From Iningainema tapete BLCC-T55 (GTDB taxonomy: Bacteria; Cyanobacteriota; Cyanobacteriia; Cyanobacteriales; Nostocaceae), in assembly GCF_014698965.1 (NCBI RefSeq), contig NZ_JACXAE010000105.1, positions 1-64,000 of the forward strand: 64,000 bases of DNA. The letters run 5' to 3'. The notes under the pieces were generated by a model, which saw nothing but the letters and a program-made list of their open reading frames with translations, made no database searches and had not been told where the DNA came from. Made by a program: the position numbers and the translations under genes. Shown piece after piece: positions 36,977-46,202 of this stretch; the first letter of the stretch is position 1; each line of letters begins with the position of its first letter.

Positions 36977-38317
36977 CTAAAATTTTAAATCAGTTGAGCG
37001 AACGCTCATGGGTTCTAAAGAAGGTTGATTGCGCCTGGGTTGGGCAAAGTTATTACTAGACAGAATTGACAATGCACGCGCATACTGAGGGTCATTCTGA
37101 GTTGCCAACAAATTGGGGTTAGAAGCCAACTGACGCTCTTGTGCCTCTGTCAATTTTATGTTAATATCTGGTGTTACTCCCTTATGGTTAATATCAGTAC
37201 CTTTAGGAGTGTAATAGTGGGCAATAGTAATTGCTACACCAGAACCATCGGGTAGTTCATGAACTGACTGTACTAAAGCTTTGCCAAAAGTTTGATCACC
37301 AACAACCACTGCCCTTTGATTATCCTTAAGTGCGCCTGCCAGAATTTCACTAGCACTTGCCGAGTTATTATCCACTAGCACCGCTAAGGGACGATTTGTC
37401 AAAGCAGTGTGATTGGCTTTACTTTCTTGACTTCCTCCCACACGATCTACTGTACGAACGATCGCACCATGATCTAGCCACATCTGAGCAATTTCAATAC
37501 TTGATTGTAACAAACCGCCTGGATTGCCGCGCAAATCTAAGACAAAAGTATCAGCTTTTTGCGTATTCAAATCGCCAATCGCTCGACGCATTTGATCAGC
37601 AGAATGGGCGCTAAATTCGCGTAAACGGATATAGCCAACACGCTGAGAACCTTCTTGTTTCAAACTGTAACGCACTGCTGGTACTTCAATATTAGCGCGT
37701 TGTAGCTTGAGGTCTATAGGGTTTTGTCCAGAGCGCCCCATCCTCAATGTCAAAACTGTACCTGCCTTGCCGCGAATCAGCTTAGAAGCATCATCCACTT
37801 TCATAAGTTTCGTGGGTTTGCCATCAATTGCCAAAATCTGATCCCCTGCCTTAATTCCCGCTTTGAGTGCTGGCGAATTTTCGATAGCTTCTGTAACGGT
37901 TAGTAGCTGAGTTTTTTCATTTAGTTCCATCCTAATACCAATTCCCGTCACCTCCCCAGAAGTTTGGCCCCTTAAGGCTTCATACTGTCTGGGATCCATA
38001 AATCGAGTGTAAGGATCACCTAATTTTTTTAAAGCTTCACGAATAGCTACGTAGGCTTGTTCGCGATTTGTATATTCTTGTCCCAACAAGGTTTGCCTAG
38101 TTGCTATCCAATCTTGCTGGTTAAATGAGGAATCTACATATTCACGATTCACTAGTTGCCAAACTTGGTCAATAATCGCTTTTGGGCTATCTTGCAGGGC
38201 AGCACGCACAGAGCGACACCAAACTGGACCAAAGACTGATAATGTAGCAGTGGTGGCGATCGCTCCACCTAACAAAGCTACTTGCAACGGCGAGTGACGT
38301 TTCGCAGATCGGTTCAT
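36977..38317 (-). CDS. Carboxy-terminal processing peptidase (S41 family, Ctp type)
   Basis: 446 residues. A hydrophobic N-terminus (LLGGAIATTATLSVFGPVW) is a signal peptide or anchor. A PDZ domain covers about 110-200 (GIGIRMELNEKTQLLTVTEA). The protease domain has Ser in NNSASASEILAGAL and Lys in DQTFGKALVQ, the Ser-Lys dyad. Cyanobacterial CtpA trims the D1 protein of photosystem II, and there are CtpB and CtpC paralogues; I cannot tell which this is. It acts in the lumen or periplasm. Confidence 0.88.
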   Translation of the reverse strand: MNRSAKRHSPLQVALLGGAIATTATLSVFGPVWCRSVRAALQDSPKAIIDQVWQLVNREYVDSSFNQQDWIATRQTLLGQEYTNREQAYVAIREALKKLGDPYTRFMDPRQYEALRGQTSGEVTGIGIRMELNEKTQLLTVTEAIENSPALKAGIKAGDQILAIDGKPTKLMKVDDASKLIRGKAGTVLTLRMGRSGQNPIDLKLQRANIEVPAVRYSLKQEGSQRVGYIRLREFSAHSADQMRRAIGDLNTQKADTFVLDLRGNPGGLLQSSIEIAQMWLDHGAIVRTVDRVGGSQESKANHTALTNRPLAVLVDNNSASASEILAGALKDNQRAVVVGDQTFGKALVQSVHELPDGSGVAITIAHYYTPKGTDINHKGVTPDINIKLTEAQERQLASNPNLLATQNDPQYARALSILSSNNFAQPRRNQPSLEPMSVRSTDLKF

Positions 38318-38582
38318 GTATATTAGCTGGAATAATTGTGTTGTTGACAGTTTAGAAATCAGGACTTTTTAGACTGCATCAGTCTTTATACTTAGCTATA
38401 TTTTCTTCATCACATACCCTTTAGTATTCTTTAAAGAAATATTGCGCCTAGACACCAGCTTTCTTAAGTTAGCCACCAACTTCTGTCAGCTAGAGCGCGA
38501 CTATGTGACACTTTCACCAGTGTCATCTTAGCAACCTACTTGACTTTTTTTCCAGTTGGTTGGTATACCCCACTCTTTGTTT

Positions 38583-39260
38583 ATGGTTATGAGACGTAAC
38601 GTTACAGACAACCGAATTAATGCGCCTGCAAGGCTACGAAGACTAGTTTTTGGTATATGCCTCATACTTGGCAGTTGGCTAATTGTTAACACTATAACTA
38701 TTCTGAGTGCCTCTTGGGGTTCGGTAGATGCTTTCTTTGTGCTTGGTGGAAGCATTCAGCGAGAAATTCATGTCGCACGGTTGGCAAAACAATATCCACA
38801 AATCCCAATATTAATTTCTCATGGTTCTCCAGACCCTTGTATTTTGCTCATTTTTCAAAGGCAAGCTGCCCAGATCCAGAAAGTTTGGTTAGAAAATTGT
38901 GCTGATTCTACCTTTGATAATTTATACTACGGTATTCCTATTCTACGTAGTTGGAAAGCACATAAAGTGAAGCTGATTACTTCCCCTACACACTTACCAA
39001 GAGCCAAATGGTTAGCACAAATTCTTTTAGGTGTCAATGGAATGTGGGTAGAAGTAGAAATTGTTCAAGAACAAGGTATTCCAGGAAATCGTGAATCTTG
39101 GGTAAAAACCGGACTGGATGTGACACGCAGTTTGTTATGGGCACCAATAAGTCTGTTTATCCAACCACAATGTTCACTCACAAGACTAGCAGATGTAAAT
39201 TTAGCTGCTTGGCAACGTCGCGGTTTTAAATGCGAACGCCAAGGAAATATAGCAAAATAA
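38583..39260 (+). CDS. YdcF/DUF218-family protein
   Basis: 225 residues from ATG 38583. A TTG frame start at 38556 is less likely. An N-terminal membrane helix (LVFGICLILGSWLIVNTITI) is followed by a DUF218 domain with AFFVLGGSIQREIHVARL and PTHLPRAKWLAQI. Family members bind nucleotides or act on envelope lipids; a substrate is not deducible. It ends 4 bp before the ABC transporter gene, same strand, so the two form an operon and may act on the same envelope molecule. Confidence 0.75.
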   Translation: MVMRRNVTDNRINAPARLRRLVFGICLILGSWLIVNTITILSASWGSVDAFFVLGGSIQREIHVARLAKQYPQIPILISHGSPDPCILLIFQRQAAQIQKVWLENCADSTFDNLYYGIPILRSWKAHKVKLITSPTHLPRAKWLAQILLGVNGMWVEVEIVQEQGIPGNRESWVKTGLDVTRSLLWAPISLFIQPQCSLTRLADVNLAAWQRRGFKCERQGNIAK

Positions 39261-39264
39261 AGAA

Positions 39265-40977
39265 ATGGATAGATTTAACTTGACTTTATTTAGGCGGTTT
39301 TGGGCGCTCGCCAAACCCTACTGGTTTGGGACGGAAAAATGGTCATCGCGTGGTCTGCTGCTACTGATAGTATTGCTGTTACTGGCATACACAGGTCTTG
39401 CTGTTGTCCTTAACGGACAGCAGGGTGCTTTAATTTCGGCGCTTTCAGCTAAAGATCGACCAAGATTTACACAAACTATACAGATTTTCATCGGTGTGTT
39501 AGTTCTTTACGCACCACTTTTAGCTACCTATAATTATTTGCAAGACAGATTAGGTCTAGTGTGGCGGCGATCGCTTACAAATAGTTTTCTGGATAAATAC
39601 TTCAATAATCGAGCCTTCTATAACCTCAATTCTCACGGTGAAATTGACAACCCCGATCAACGAATTGCCGAAGATGTCAAAAGTTTCACTCTAGATTCTC
39701 TCAAATTTTTACTCATCTTTGTCGGAGCTATTCTTAAAGTAATTGCTTTTAGTGGGGTGCTGTGGGGAATATCTAAATCTCTAGTTATTTTCCTCGTTAT
39801 TTATGCCTTAGTTGGGACAATTGTGACAACCGGAATTTTTGGTAGACCTCTGGTAAAACTCAATTTTGAGCAGCTGAAAAAAGAAGCTAATTTTCGCTTT
39901 GGCTTAGTTCGCATTCGTGAAAATTCTGAATCAATTGCTTTTTACCGAGGGGAACAGCAGGAGTCAAACCAGCTAAAAAATAGATTCATGGAGGCATTTG
40001 ATAATTATAAGCAACTGATATTTTGGGAGCTTAATCTCAATGTTTTAACCAATTTTTATGAATTTATTCCTTTCATTATTCCAGCGCTTGTTGTTGCTCA
40101 TAGTGTGTTTGCGGGAGAACTTGAAGTAGGAAAAATTACCGAAGCTCAAGGGGCATTTGTGCGGGTATTTTTCTCGTTAAATGTGATTGTAGCTCGCTTA
40201 CAATCTTTGGCAACTTTTGGAGCAGGAATTGATCGTCTCTACAGCTTTATCGATTATCTAGAACAGCCCACTGCTCAATTAGCTCAGCAAAAAGATGAGA
40301 CTCCCACTATTAACTTAGTAGAGGATTCTCGTTTAGCTATTGAAAACCTGACTTTACAAACACCGAATTATCAAAGAACTTTGATTAAAGATTTATCGGT
40401 GGAGTTATCATTAGGTCAAGGATTGTTAATTACAGGACCAAGTGGCTGTGGAAAGAGTTCCTTGTTGCGGGCGATCGCCGGATTATGGAACTCAGGTACA
40501 GGTGTAATTGTACGACCCAAAATAGAGCAAATGCTGTTTTTACCGCAACGTCCTTATATGATTATCGGCACATTGCGCGAACAGTTACTTTATCCTCATA
40601 CTGATGTTGAAATTGGTGAAGAGGCACTTAAACAAGTACTGCAACAAGTGAACTTAAAAGACTTGGATCAACGATTTGGTGGTTTTGATGTGGAACAAGA
40701 CTGGGCATCAGTTTTGTCTCTCGGAGAACAACAGCGCGTTACCTTTGCCCGGATATTGCTCAATAAACCGGACTATGCAATTTTGGACGAAGCGACGAGT
40801 GCTTTGGATATGAAAAACGAGGAGGGTTTATATCAGCATTTGCAAGCAATAGGAACAACTTTTATCAGTGTTGGTCATCGTCCCATTTTAGCAAAATACC
40901 ACCAATTAGTATTGGAGTTATCAGAAGATCAAAACTGGCACATTAAGCAACCAGAAGTTCTGACGCAATCCGCCTAG
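39265..40977 (+). CDS. SbmA/BacA-type ABC transporter, fused membrane and ATPase domains
   Basis: 570 residues. Six membrane helices (about 25-300) of the ABC_membrane_2/YddA class are followed by an ATPase domain. Walker A is GPSGCGKSSLL, the signature motif is LSLGEQQRVTFARIL and Walker B is YAILDEATSALD. Relatives move peptides, vitamin B12 or very-long-chain fatty acyl groups. The stop codon and last four residues (TQSA) lie inside a dispersed repeat starting at 40964, so the original C-terminus was probably replaced. Confidence 0.88.
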   Translation: MDRFNLTLFRRFWALAKPYWFGTEKWSSRGLLLLIVLLLLAYTGLAVVLNGQQGALISALSAKDRPRFTQTIQIFIGVLVLYAPLLATYNYLQDRLGLVWRRSLTNSFLDKYFNNRAFYNLNSHGEIDNPDQRIAEDVKSFTLDSLKFLLIFVGAILKVIAFSGVLWGISKSLVIFLVIYALVGTIVTTGIFGRPLVKLNFEQLKKEANFRFGLVRIRENSESIAFYRGEQQESNQLKNRFMEAFDNYKQLIFWELNLNVLTNFYEFIPFIIPALVVAHSVFAGELEVGKITEAQGAFVRVFFSLNVIVARLQSLATFGAGIDRLYSFIDYLEQPTAQLAQQKDETPTINLVEDSRLAIENLTLQTPNYQRTLIKDLSVELSLGQGLLITGPSGCGKSSLLRAIAGLWNSGTGVIVRPKIEQMLFLPQRPYMIIGTLREQLLYPHTDVEIGEEALKQVLQQVNLKDLDQRFGGFDVEQDWASVLSLGEQQRVTFARILLNKPDYAILDEATSALDMKNEEGLYQHLQAIGTTFISVGHRPILAKYHQLVLELSEDQNWHIKQPEVLTQSA

Positions 40978-41112
40978 AACTTCAGTTCTAGGCTTATAGC
41001 CCAAGTCGGTTTTAACCGACTAAATTGTTGCTTTTTAGTCCGTTTTAACGGACTTGAGCTAATCGCGCCATGTACTTGAGTACATGACGTGCGTGTATAG
41101 AATGAAATAGCC
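40964..41112. repeat. Dispersed palindrome-rich repeat, copy 2
   Basis: It begins CGCAATCCGCCTAGAACT and ends TGAAATAGCC, as at 14543-14786. It contains GTCGGTTTTAACCGAC, GTCCGTTTTAACGGAC and GCCATGTACTTGAGTACATG. It overlaps the end of the ABC transporter gene by 14 bp. Confidence 0.8.
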
Positions 41113-41145
41113 CAGCTAAATCTCCAACGGCTTTTGGAGATATAA

Positions 41146-41332
41146 TTACTTGGTAGTCCATGCTTCGATCATTTGCTCAACCGCTTCGATTGAAACTCCT
41201 TTGCCCTGATCAATTTCATCCAAACCCTCTTTGATGGCGGCAAAAAACTCAATTTCAATGGACAATTTCGCTGAGTGATACGTTTGGTGGTAGGAGCTTC
41301 ACAAGCTCAATGACTGCTTCTTTATCACTCAT
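41146..41332 (-). pseudogene. Frameshifted antitoxin-like small gene
   Basis: From ATG 41332 the frame reads SDKEAVIELVKLLPPNVSLS and stops near 41255. One frame over, it continues as IEIEFFAAIKEGLDEIDQGK and VEQMIEAWTTK to TAA 41146. Together these resemble the small helical antitoxin/addiction-module family of about 70 residues. A one-base shift near 41265 breaks it. No toxin gene remains. The gap 41113-41431 holds nothing else. Confidence 0.6.
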
Positions 41333-41431
41333 AGCAATTCGTGTATTTTATTCAGTAGATAAACATATATTAGTTTATCTTAAAGCGACAAGCCTCGCTA
41401 TGAAGCACTGTTATATTCAATCATATGACTA

Positions 41432-43741
41432 TTAACTAATAGCAGTTTGATGAGCTAGAGCCTCAATTGTCGAAAGTGGAACAGAGGCAAAATATTCTCG
41501 CTGAAATTGTTCTTCGCGTACAGCAGCTAAAAATTGTCCAATTGCTGCTTCTGCAAGAGTTGACTCAATTGTTGAATCCTGAGAAAATATCATAGATCTG
41601 TCTTGCCGTTTAATCGTAAAACCCATAAACTTCAAAGCTTTAAAACCTAAATGTAAAGTTTGATCGCCTATACAAAGTTTCTCTAAAAGTTGAACGCGGG
41701 TAACAGGTTGATTTGTCCGACTGAGATACTTAGCTAATCCTACCAGGGTAAGCCAAATTTGCTCTGGTGGAGAGTGTTCTGGTTTAGACCATGCTATTGC
41801 TAAAGGTTGTCGATTGTAAAGCGATCGCCTAATCCAAGCACGTAAGCCTTCCCAACTAGTTGGACAATCTTTAAGCAAGAGCGCTGAGTCTAAAGAGTGT
41901 TCAGGTTGGCGATTGCGCCAATCTTGTATTAGCTGTAGAGAAGTTACGTGTAACGTCTCTACCGAATTGACACAAGGACGCACTGCTACTAATCTAATTT
42001 CGTAGCGTTTTTTGAAAGTGTTATAGTCCAGTTCAGCAATACAATCACATCTTGAAGGTGGTAACTCATCCTTATAATGTCCCCACCACACACCAGGAAA
42101 AGAACTTTTACTAGAATCGTCTTTAATCTCAAAGTCGGTTTTGATGTATTGTACTTTTTTCCCCTGTGAATCTTGTTGATTGCGATGCCAAGCATTTTCA
42201 AACCAGCAGTTTTTAATCAACAGTTTAGGTACAGGATTACCCATACCACAAGGTTCTAGCAGTTTCAGTTCTAAAAATAACTCTTTACCCAAGTCTGCTA
42301 CTGTTACCGCCAAGTCTGCTTGTACTGTTGGTGTCAAGGTTGCACCACTCAACCGCCGCAACTGCTGATTAATCGCCTCTGTAAATAATGGAATATTTTC
42401 CACTGGTAGACTCAACCCTGCGGCAAACGGATGTCCCCCAAACCGATGTAACAAATGTGCTTGGTCTTTTACTAGTTGATATAAATCTACTGAGTTAATA
42501 GATCGAGCAGAACCCCTAGCAAGATGCTCTTCCACTCCCTCTGTACTCAAAAGAATCGTTGGGCGTCCTGTATCGTGTGCTACCTGTCCTGCCACTAACC
42601 CTAAAACGCCAACAGCCCATTGAGGATCTTCTAGTACAATGACACTGGTGGTTGATAAATCTAATTGAGTGAGTTTCTGAGCTACTTGTTGAGCGACATC
42701 TTTTTGTAAAGACTTGCGACGGGTGTTTGCTAGTTCTGTGACTTCTGCTAGTTGATTGACACGCTCTTTGTCGCGACTTGTGAGTAACTCCACACAGAAA
42801 GTTGCATCACCTTGTATTCTACTGACAGCATTAATTCGTGGACCAAGACCGAAGGAAATATCTGTGGGGCGATCGCCACTTTTCTGGCATAATTCTAACA
42901 ACCTTCCTACCCCAGGACGTCGCCGTGCAGCTGGTGGTTGTTGAAAATCTTCTTGCAATCGTTGAATTCCCAATTGCGCTAGATAGCGACAATCTCCACT
43001 TAACTGCACTAAATCAGCAATTAATCCTACCGCCACTAAATCCAATAAATCTTCTAACGGTTGTTGCGCGATATTTGGTAAGCTTTGATAAACAGCTTCG
43101 ACCAACAAGTATGCCACCGCCACCCCAGAAAGATTAAACAGTGAATGCGTACTCGGCAAATAACGAGGATTAATAATTGCTGTAACAGGTGGACGTTCTA
43201 TCGGTAGCGTGTGGTGGTCTGTAACTATAATATTTATACCTAGCTCTTTAGCATAAGTAATTTCCTGGATATTAGTACTGCCAGTGTCGCAAGTGACAAT
43301 CAACTTAATATCTTGTTTTACTAAATGATCAATTCCTTTGCAATTGAGTCCGTGAGATTCTGTAAAGCGATTGGGAATGTAGTAAATTAACTGAGTGTTT
43401 TGAGTAAAAAACTGTCCCAACCCATCCCATAGCACAGCAGTAGAGGTGATACCATCAGCGTCAAAGTCTCCCCAGATAGCAATTTTTTCCCCAACATCCC
43501 TTGCTAGTTTCAAACGTTCCACCGCCAGATGCATTTCTTGCCCAAACTCAAACGGACTCGCAGCTTGATAAGATTGAGTATTGACAAAAGCATCTAATTG
43601 TGATGAATCTCTTATTCCCCTTTGCCATAATAACTGTGCTGCGAAATATCCACGCTTATCAGGCGTATATTTTTTCACAGCTTGTATGAATGACTCGGTT
43701 GGTTGTTCAGTTGATGCAAGAATCCACTGTTGTTCTGACAT
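41432..43741 (-). CDS. recJ: Single-stranded-DNA-specific exonuclease RecJ
   Basis: 769 residues. The DHH domain has the metal motifs WGDFDADGITSTAVL and IIVTDHHTLP. The DHHA1 domain follows (HRFGGHPFAAGLSLP), then an OB-fold region and a cyanobacterial C-terminal extension of about 170 residues. It degrades 5' single strands in recombination and repair. The segment V-E-T-L-H-V-T-S-L (41935-41962) is read from a family-P palindrome inserted in frame. Last gene of a probable operon with the GNAT and nuclease genes. Confidence 0.92.
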   Translation of the reverse strand: MSEQQWILASTEQPTESFIQAVKKYTPDKRGYFAAQLLWQRGIRDSSQLDAFVNTQSYQAASPFEFGQEMHLAVERLKLARDVGEKIAIWGDFDADGITSTAVLWDGLGQFFTQNTQLIYYIPNRFTESHGLNCKGIDHLVKQDIKLIVTCDTGSTNIQEITYAKELGINIIVTDHHTLPIERPPVTAIINPRYLPSTHSLFNLSGVAVAYLLVEAVYQSLPNIAQQPLEDLLDLVAVGLIADLVQLSGDCRYLAQLGIQRLQEDFQQPPAARRRPGVGRLLELCQKSGDRPTDISFGLGPRINAVSRIQGDATFCVELLTSRDKERVNQLAEVTELANTRRKSLQKDVAQQVAQKLTQLDLSTTSVIVLEDPQWAVGVLGLVAGQVAHDTGRPTILLSTEGVEEHLARGSARSINSVDLYQLVKDQAHLLHRFGGHPFAAGLSLPVENIPLFTEAINQQLRRLSGATLTPTVQADLAVTVADLGKELFLELKLLEPCGMGNPVPKLLIKNCWFENAWHRNQQDSQGKKVQYIKTDFEIKDDSSKSSFPGVWWGHYKDELPPSRCDCIAELDYNTFKKRYEIRLVAVRPCVNSVETLHVTSLQLIQDWRNRQPEHSLDSALLLKDCPTSWEGLRAWIRRSLYNRQPLAIAWSKPEHSPPEQIWLTLVGLAKYLSRTNQPVTRVQLLEKLCIGDQTLHLGFKALKFMGFTIKRQDRSMIFSQDSTIESTLAEAAIGQFLAAVREEQFQREYFASVPLSTIEALAHQTAIS
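41935..41962. repeat. Family-P palindrome inside recJ
   Basis: GTAGAGAAGTTAC...GTAACGTCTCTAC lies within coding sequence without breaking it. It shares its ends and GTAACGTCTCTAC arm with 61744-61771. Confidence 0.7.
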
Positions 43742-43796
43742 ATTACACCTTTCCTCGTTCCCAGTCTCCGACTGGGAGCGAGAGTAACGTTAATAT

Positions 43797-44435
43797 TTAA
43801 ACGGGTGTTTGCTCTTCAGTAGTGTTATCACTTACTAAGGAGTTAAGAGCGATTTCACGAGCAATTCCTTCAGTCTTACGTGTATTGCGTATGGCAGGAC
43901 GAGTACGCTTGTAACCTGCTCTTTCCGCTTTTTGGTGTTCGTAGGCGATTATTCTACCATAGTGTTCATGCTTACTTAAATTCATGGATAAGAAAATGTG
44001 TTGGCGGACATTGCCAAAACCTTTACGTGTAAAAAATTTAACTGCTGGAGTATTGGTAGGATCTGTGTCTACCAACATGAACCTCGCCCCATCTTCAATC
44101 ATGCGGGCGACGACTTTATCAACCAGTTTGTCTGCTACTCCCCGACGCTGAAAATTAGGACTAACTCCTAACCACAGAATATAACCATAAGTCCAAGATG
44201 CTTTGGTAATGATTGTTCCTAAAATGAATCCTGCTACTTGCCCGTCTATTTCGGCAACCATACAGTATTCTGGATCTGTGTTGTAAAGTCCGATTACCTC
44301 CCACTCATCCCAAGTACGGTATAAATAAGGATACAAATCGCTGGTAAATAGTTCTTCCCCCAAGTGGTAAACTGGGGCGATGTCGTCTATTCCTAATTCG
44401 CGGACATAAACCGCATCATTTTCATCAAAGTGCAT
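43797..44435 (-). CDS. GNAT-family N-acetyltransferase
   Basis: 212 residues. The acetyl-CoA-binding motif is seen in LGVSPNFQRRGVADKLVDKV, followed by MLVDTDPTNTPAVKFFTRKG. It acetylates an amine of unknown identity; RimI-like protein acetyltransferases share the pattern. A basic, low-complexity tail (KAERAGYKRTRPAIRNTRK) follows the domain. Lies between the nuclease and recJ on the same strand. Confidence 0.85.
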   Translation of the reverse strand: MHFDENDAVYVRELGIDDIAPVYHLGEELFTSDLYPYLYRTWDEWEVIGLYNTDPEYCMVAEIDGQVAGFILGTIITKASWTYGYILWLGVSPNFQRRGVADKLVDKVVARMIEDGARFMLVDTDPTNTPAVKFFTRKGFGNVRQHIFLSMNLSKHEHYGRIIAYEHQKAERAGYKRTRPAIRNTRKTEGIAREIALNSLVSDNTTEEQTPV

Positions 44436-44456
44436 AAAATAATTGAGAAATGATCT

Positions 44457-44485
44457 GTAGAGACTTCCCGGTGGGGCGTCTCTAC
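44457..44485. repeat. GTAGAGAC palindrome, family P
   Basis: GTAGAGACTTCCC and GGGGCGTCTCTAC flank GGT. It separates the nuclease and GNAT genes. Confidence 0.75.
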
Positions 44486-44487
44486 TC

Positions 44488-45312
44488 TCATAAGGATACT
44501 TCTTGAATACTAGCGAGATTTAGTAAGGTAGTGTTCACTACAGAGGAAGAATTGCTTGCAGACATCTGGGAAGAAGAGGAATCAGTACGCTCACACCGCG
44601 TTGTAAACTGACAACCTTCGCAAGCTTTGCTACCTTCTGGTACTTGTGGAAACTGCTCTCCACTTTGATAAGCTTCCAGCCACTTGGTTAACTTAGTTAA
44701 TAGTTGATTAAGCTTCTTTGCAGTTTGCTCGTGTTGTGCGGTATTGTAAATAAACTTAATACTTTGCGGTTTGCCTTCAGATTGAACAAACCAGTAAGTC
44801 ATAGAAATATGTTCTGGTAAGTACTCGCTAGTTTCAGCCATGACGTAAAGATAAAGACGAGTTTGCCAGTTTTTTTCTAAAAAGCGTTTATTTGGCGGTT
44901 TGCGATAAGTTTTCCAGTCGAGAATTTGTGCTTGCTGGTTATCTGCAATCAATAAATCATAAACAACTGTGAGTAAATAGTTTTGAACTTGTAGCGTACG
45001 TAAGTGTTCGCTTTCGCGGAAATGACTCTTGAGAGTAGGAGTTAAAATTTCTGGTGCAGCATCAGCGAAAGCAGTCATCCAGCTTTGCAGTTGGGCATCT
45101 GCTTGGAGCAAACTCTCAATTGGCAAACCCATTTCTCGTTGCTGCATCAGCAAGTGAAAGCGACTTCCTAAAGTTTGCCTTTCCTCGTTTTCTGATGACG
45201 AGGGAGAATGAAGTTGTTCTAAGTAGGTGTGTTGGAATTGGCGGGGACAACGTTCGAGTAAGTTCAGTTGTCCTTGCGAGAGTCGCATTAGTTGAGTTGG
45301 AGTTGACAGCAT
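44488..45312 (-). CDS. PD-(D/E)XK nuclease with Cas4-like cysteine cluster
   Basis: 274 residues. LNLLERCPRQFQHTYLEQL near the start supplies one Cys. The nuclease core has LGSRFHLLMQQ and AQILDWKTYRKP (D...D-x-K). Three more Cys in ACEGCQFTTRCER near residue 235 complete a 4Fe-4S pattern like that of Cas4 and AddB. It likely works on DNA ends with RecJ encoded just downstream. No CRISPR array or other cas gene is visible, so a Cas role is unlikely. Confidence 0.8.
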   Translation of the reverse strand: MLSTPTQLMRLSQGQLNLLERCPRQFQHTYLEQLHSPSSSENEERQTLGSRFHLLMQQREMGLPIESLLQADAQLQSWMTAFADAAPEILTPTLKSHFRESEHLRTLQVQNYLLTVVYDLLIADNQQAQILDWKTYRKPPNKRFLEKNWQTRLYLYVMAETSEYLPEHISMTYWFVQSEGKPQSIKFIYNTAQHEQTAKKLNQLLTKLTKWLEAYQSGEQFPQVPEGSKACEGCQFTTRCERTDSSSSQMSASNSSSVVNTTLLNLASIQEVSL

Positions 45313-45380
45313 TATACTAGATTAGCAAGGATTTTGAGGGAGCGATCGCGCGAGGCTCAGCCCTAGTAAATAGTTTAAAG

Positions 45381-45614
45381 TTAGGTTCTCAATGCAGTAA
45401 TTGGTGTAACTCCCCAAGACTCTAAAACTTCACGTTGTAAATCTTGAGCAGAAAGGTTTTTATAGTCCCGCAATGCTCCCGCCCATTTTAACTGTAAAGG
45501 TTTAGTTGAGGCACGGTGTTTATGAAGCAAAAACTCCGCAAATTCTCCAACTTGCTGCTGTAAATCAAGTGGCAGATCTTTCCAAACTTCTTGTATGGGT
45601 TTAATACTTGTCAT
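45381..45614 (-). CDS. DUF2281-type small protein, possible antitoxin
   Basis: 77 residues with IQEVWKDLPLDLQQQVGEFA followed by EFLLHKHR, the DUF2281 pattern. Family members often precede PIN toxins. Here no toxin gene follows within reach, so it is an orphan or works otherwise. Confidence 0.65.
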   Translation of the reverse strand: MTSIKPIQEVWKDLPLDLQQQVGEFAEFLLHKHRASTKPLQLKWAGALRDYKNLSAQDLQREVLESWGVTPITALRT

Positions 45615-45669
45615 ATACTAAACGTATGATTATTTCTCTAATTAGAAAATTTTAAAAATCACGGTTTCT

Positions 45670-45742
45670 GTAGAGACGCGCTCATTTGAGCCAGCGATGC
45701 AGGAGGGTTTCCCGACAGAGGCGACTGGCGTCGCGTCTCTAC
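45670..45742. repeat. Family-P palindrome split by a second repeat
   Basis: GTAGAGACGCG (45670) and CGCGTCTCTAC (45732) are arms of one palindrome. Between them lies about 50 bp that includes GATGCAGGAGGGTTTCCCGA, related to the 56 bp repeat at 11246. One repeat seems to have inserted into the other. Confidence 0.6.
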
Positions 45743-45750
45743 CATTCTTA

Positions 45751-45987
45751 TTAATTCCGTGATTCCAGATATTTGAGAATTCTCTGATTTTCAAGAGTTA
45801 GCTCTCTAATATCAGCAGTGTTATCATCTATTCGTCTTTGAACATCAACCATCTGTCGCTGCATATTAGCTACGTTTCTTTGCATTTCATCAAGTCTAGG
45901 TAAAATGCTACTAGCTTGATATGTTAATGCTTGAATAGATATAGCATTAGATTCAATTAGTTTTTCAAGGCGGTCTGAATCACTCAT
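45751..45987 (-). CDS. Small coiled-coil protein
   Basis: 78 residues, nearly all predicted heptad coiled coil (LPRLDEMQRNVANMQRQMVD, VQRRIDDNTADIRELTLENQ). No known function. Similar small coiled coils are common in cyanobacteria beside toxin-antitoxin or nuclease genes. Its separation from neighbours suggests a single gene. Confidence 0.6.
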   Translation of the reverse strand: MSDSDRLEKLIESNAISIQALTYQASSILPRLDEMQRNVANMQRQMVDVQRRIDDNTADIRELTLENQRILKYLESRN

Positions 45988-46035
45988 CTTTATTACTAAA
46001 AAGTATATAATTTTTGCTACTATTTAATATTATAT

Positions 46036-46197
46036 ATGAGCGTTGTTAAAAGTAATGATCACCCAGTACCCATTTACAGAATCTTTGCTGAAGGTGGATT
46101 GAACGCGATCGCTCAACTAAGAAATAACATCAGTAAACTTACGAATGGCAATGAAAAAGTTAGAACAGTATCGTATGACTCATCACCTGATAGTTGA
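46036..46197 (+). CDS. Possible 53-residue protein upstream of a metallopeptidase
   Basis: ATG AGC GTT ... AGT TGA reads MSVVKSNDHPVPIYRIFAEG, then GLNAIAQLRNNISKLTNGNE and KVRTVSYDSSPDS. It ends five bases before the ATG of the next gene, same strand, which suggests coupling. It contains a GCGATCGC site, as coding and non-coding DNA here both do. Its ATG has only a weak upstream ribosome site. No family is recognised, so it could be chance. Confidence 0.45.
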   Translation: MSVVKSNDHPVPIYRIFAEGGLNAIAQLRNNISKLTNGNEKVRTVSYDSSPDS

Positions 46198-46202
46198 TCA
46201 AA

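Noticed and set aside
44488-45312. Cas4 adaptation protein
   Set aside because: Cysteine pattern fits but there is no array or other cas gene in the window; linkage to recJ suggests repair.
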